Made by a program: the position numbers and the translations under genes
Source of the DNA: Bradyrhizobium manausense
Lineage (GTDB): Bacteria; Pseudomonadota; Alphaproteobacteria; Rhizobiales; Xanthobacteraceae
Direction of reading: 5' to 3'
Assembly (NCBI RefSeq): GCF_018131105.1
Contig: NZ_JAFCJI010000001.1
Location: 992,001-1,056,000, forward strand
Length of the DNA stretch: 64,000 bases
In this document: positions 63,067 to 64,000 of the stretch, one piece after another
Position numbering within the stretch: position 1 is the first letter of the stretch
Layout of the letters: the number at the start of each line of letters is the position of its first letter
The notes under the pieces: model-generated
Database searches by the model: none
The model's input: only the letters and a program-made list of their open reading frames with translations
Told to the model about the DNA's origin: nothing

Positions 63067-64000
63067 ATGCTCCCTGATTGGATCACTCAAAAGTGCCCCG
63101 ACATTTCCGCCACCCATCGTGAGGCGGCGGTCGCGCGGCAGGCGCAACTGACAAAGCCGACCGGCGCGCTCGGCCGGCTCGAGCAGCTCGCGATCGAGCT
63201 GGCGGGCCTGCAGGCGACCGAACGCCCTCGCGCGGCACGCGTTCCGATCATCATTTTCGCCGGCGACCACGGTATCGTTGCGCAGGGCGTGTCGGCCTAT
63301 CCGCAAGCGGTCACCATCGCGATGATGGCGAATTTTGCCTCAGGCGGCGCTGCGATCTCGGTGCTGGCGCGCGAGCTGGGTTCCTCCCTGGAGGTGGTCG
63401 ACGCGGGCACGCTAGCCGAGGTGGCGATGCCAGGTATCGTCACGGACAAGCCGCGCCACGGCACGCGCGATTTCAGCATTGAGCCTGCGCTCACGCCGGC
63501 GGAGTTGGCGTTCGCCTTCGAGGCCGGTCAGCGCGCGGTGGCGCGCGCAAAAATCGGTCAGCCCGATCTCCTGATCTTCGGCGAGATGGGCATCGGCAAC
63601 ACCACGACGTCTGCGGCGCTCGCTGCGAGCCTGCTCGACATCAGTGCCGAGGAGATCGCGGGCACCGGCACCGGAGTCGATGCTGCAGGCCGCGCGCACA
63701 AGGCGCGCGTGATCGATGCGGCGATCGCACGCCATCGTGTTGTGGGCGGAACGCCTGAAGAAGTCCTGTGCGCCGTCGGCGGCCTCGAGATCGCGGCGAT
63801 CTCCGGCGCCATCATTGCGGCCGCGCAGGCGCGCATTCCCGTGTTGATCGACGGCTTTATCGTATCGGTTGCGGCACTCGCGGCGGCGCGGCTGAACCCG
63901 TCGTGCCAGCCATTCCTGCTTCCGTCGCACCAATCGGCCGAGCAGGGGCATCGGTTGGTGCTGCGCGCGCTCAACGTGCAGCCGCTGATAAGCCTCGATC
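63067..64000 (+). CDS. cobT: Nicotinate-nucleotide-dimethylbenzimidazole phosphoribosyltransferase, 3' end cut
   Basis: The first 311 codons are present; the family is about 350 residues, so the C-terminus with its catalytic Glu lies beyond the window. It makes alpha-ribazole phosphate from dimethylbenzimidazole (the BluB product) and nicotinate mononucleotide. Visible are KPTGALGRLEQLA, IIFAGDHGIVAQGVSAYPQ (in the base-binding part), FASGGAAISVLAR and FGEMGIGNTTTSAAL. The ATG at 63067 is 10 nt after the cobF stop. This is the CobT of enteric nomenclature (CobU in Pseudomonas), not the chelatase subunit. Confidence 0.94.
   Translation, partial: MLPDWITQKCPDISATHREAAVARQAQLTKPTGALGRLEQLAIELAGLQATERPRAARVPIIIFAGDHGIVAQGVSAYPQAVTIAMMANFASGGAAISVLARELGSSLEVVDAGTLAEVAMPGIVTDKPRHGTRDFSIEPALTPAELAFAFEAGQRAVARAKIGQPDLLIFGEMGIGNTTTSAALAASLLDISAEEIAGTGTGVDAAGRAHKARVIDAAIARHRVVGGTPEEVLCAVGGLEIAAISGAIIAAAQARIPVLIDGFIVSVAALAAARLNPSCQPFLLPSHQSAEQGHRLVLRALNVQPLISLD

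Overview
The window looks like chromosome of a slow-growing, GC-rich alphaproteobacterium, most likely Bradyrhizobium or a close relative. The grounds are the codon bias, the complete oxygen-dependent (CobG-type) cobalamin route with BluB, and three intergenic palindromic repeats of a kind I recognise from that group (near 6.7, 12.2 and 42.8 kb).

Layout. 1-4690 (minus strand): five genes with overlapping ends: a thiamine-pyrophosphate enzyme, a mandelate-racemase-type enolase superfamily enzyme, a membrane protein with an internal duplication, a gluconate 2-dehydrogenase subunit 3-like protein and the start of a GMC oxidoreductase. 5262-8429 (plus): di-haem cytochrome c peroxidase, a cupredoxin and a chemotaxis receptor, closed by a strong terminator. 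8517-11130: a hydrolase and ring-cleaving dioxygenase pair (MhqD/MhqO-like) diverging from a LysR regulator, with two matching boxes between them. 11149-15926 (minus): an epoxide-hydrolase-like enzyme, then a hybrid histidine kinase translationally coupled to a Tat-exported substrate-binding protein.

16210-42779 (plus): a two-partner secretion locus with a small exported protein, an 8011-residue filamentous adhesin (TpsA) and its outer-membrane transporter (TpsB) 6 nt downstream. The adhesin has an N-terminal TPS domain, two long beta-helix-type regions, a roughly 1400-residue Tyr/Gln/Ala-rich repeat region that looks helical, and a C-terminal array with an exact 345-bp period. All cysteines I can see in the mature protein come in close pairs. 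This is the most unusual object in the window.

42911-64000: cobalamin synthesis. bluB-cobS-cobU (minus) and cbiB-cobC (plus) diverge; cobO-cobQ (minus) diverges from a long plus-strand operon headed by a cobalamin riboswitch: DUF1636 gene-cobW-cobN-cobG-cobH-cobI-cobJ-(cobK on the opposite strand)-cobL-cobE-cobM-cobB-cobA-cobF-cobT, the last cut by the window edge. Together these take uroporphyrinogen III to the corrin ring, amidate and adenosylate it, make the lower ligand and join the nucleotide loop. The other two cobaltochelatase subunits and a corrin reductase are not in the window.

Two further points stand out: the 321-residue membrane protein carries two copies of a His-containing module with exactly equal His-His spacing, and cobK lies antisense in the operon, overlapping its neighbours at both ends.
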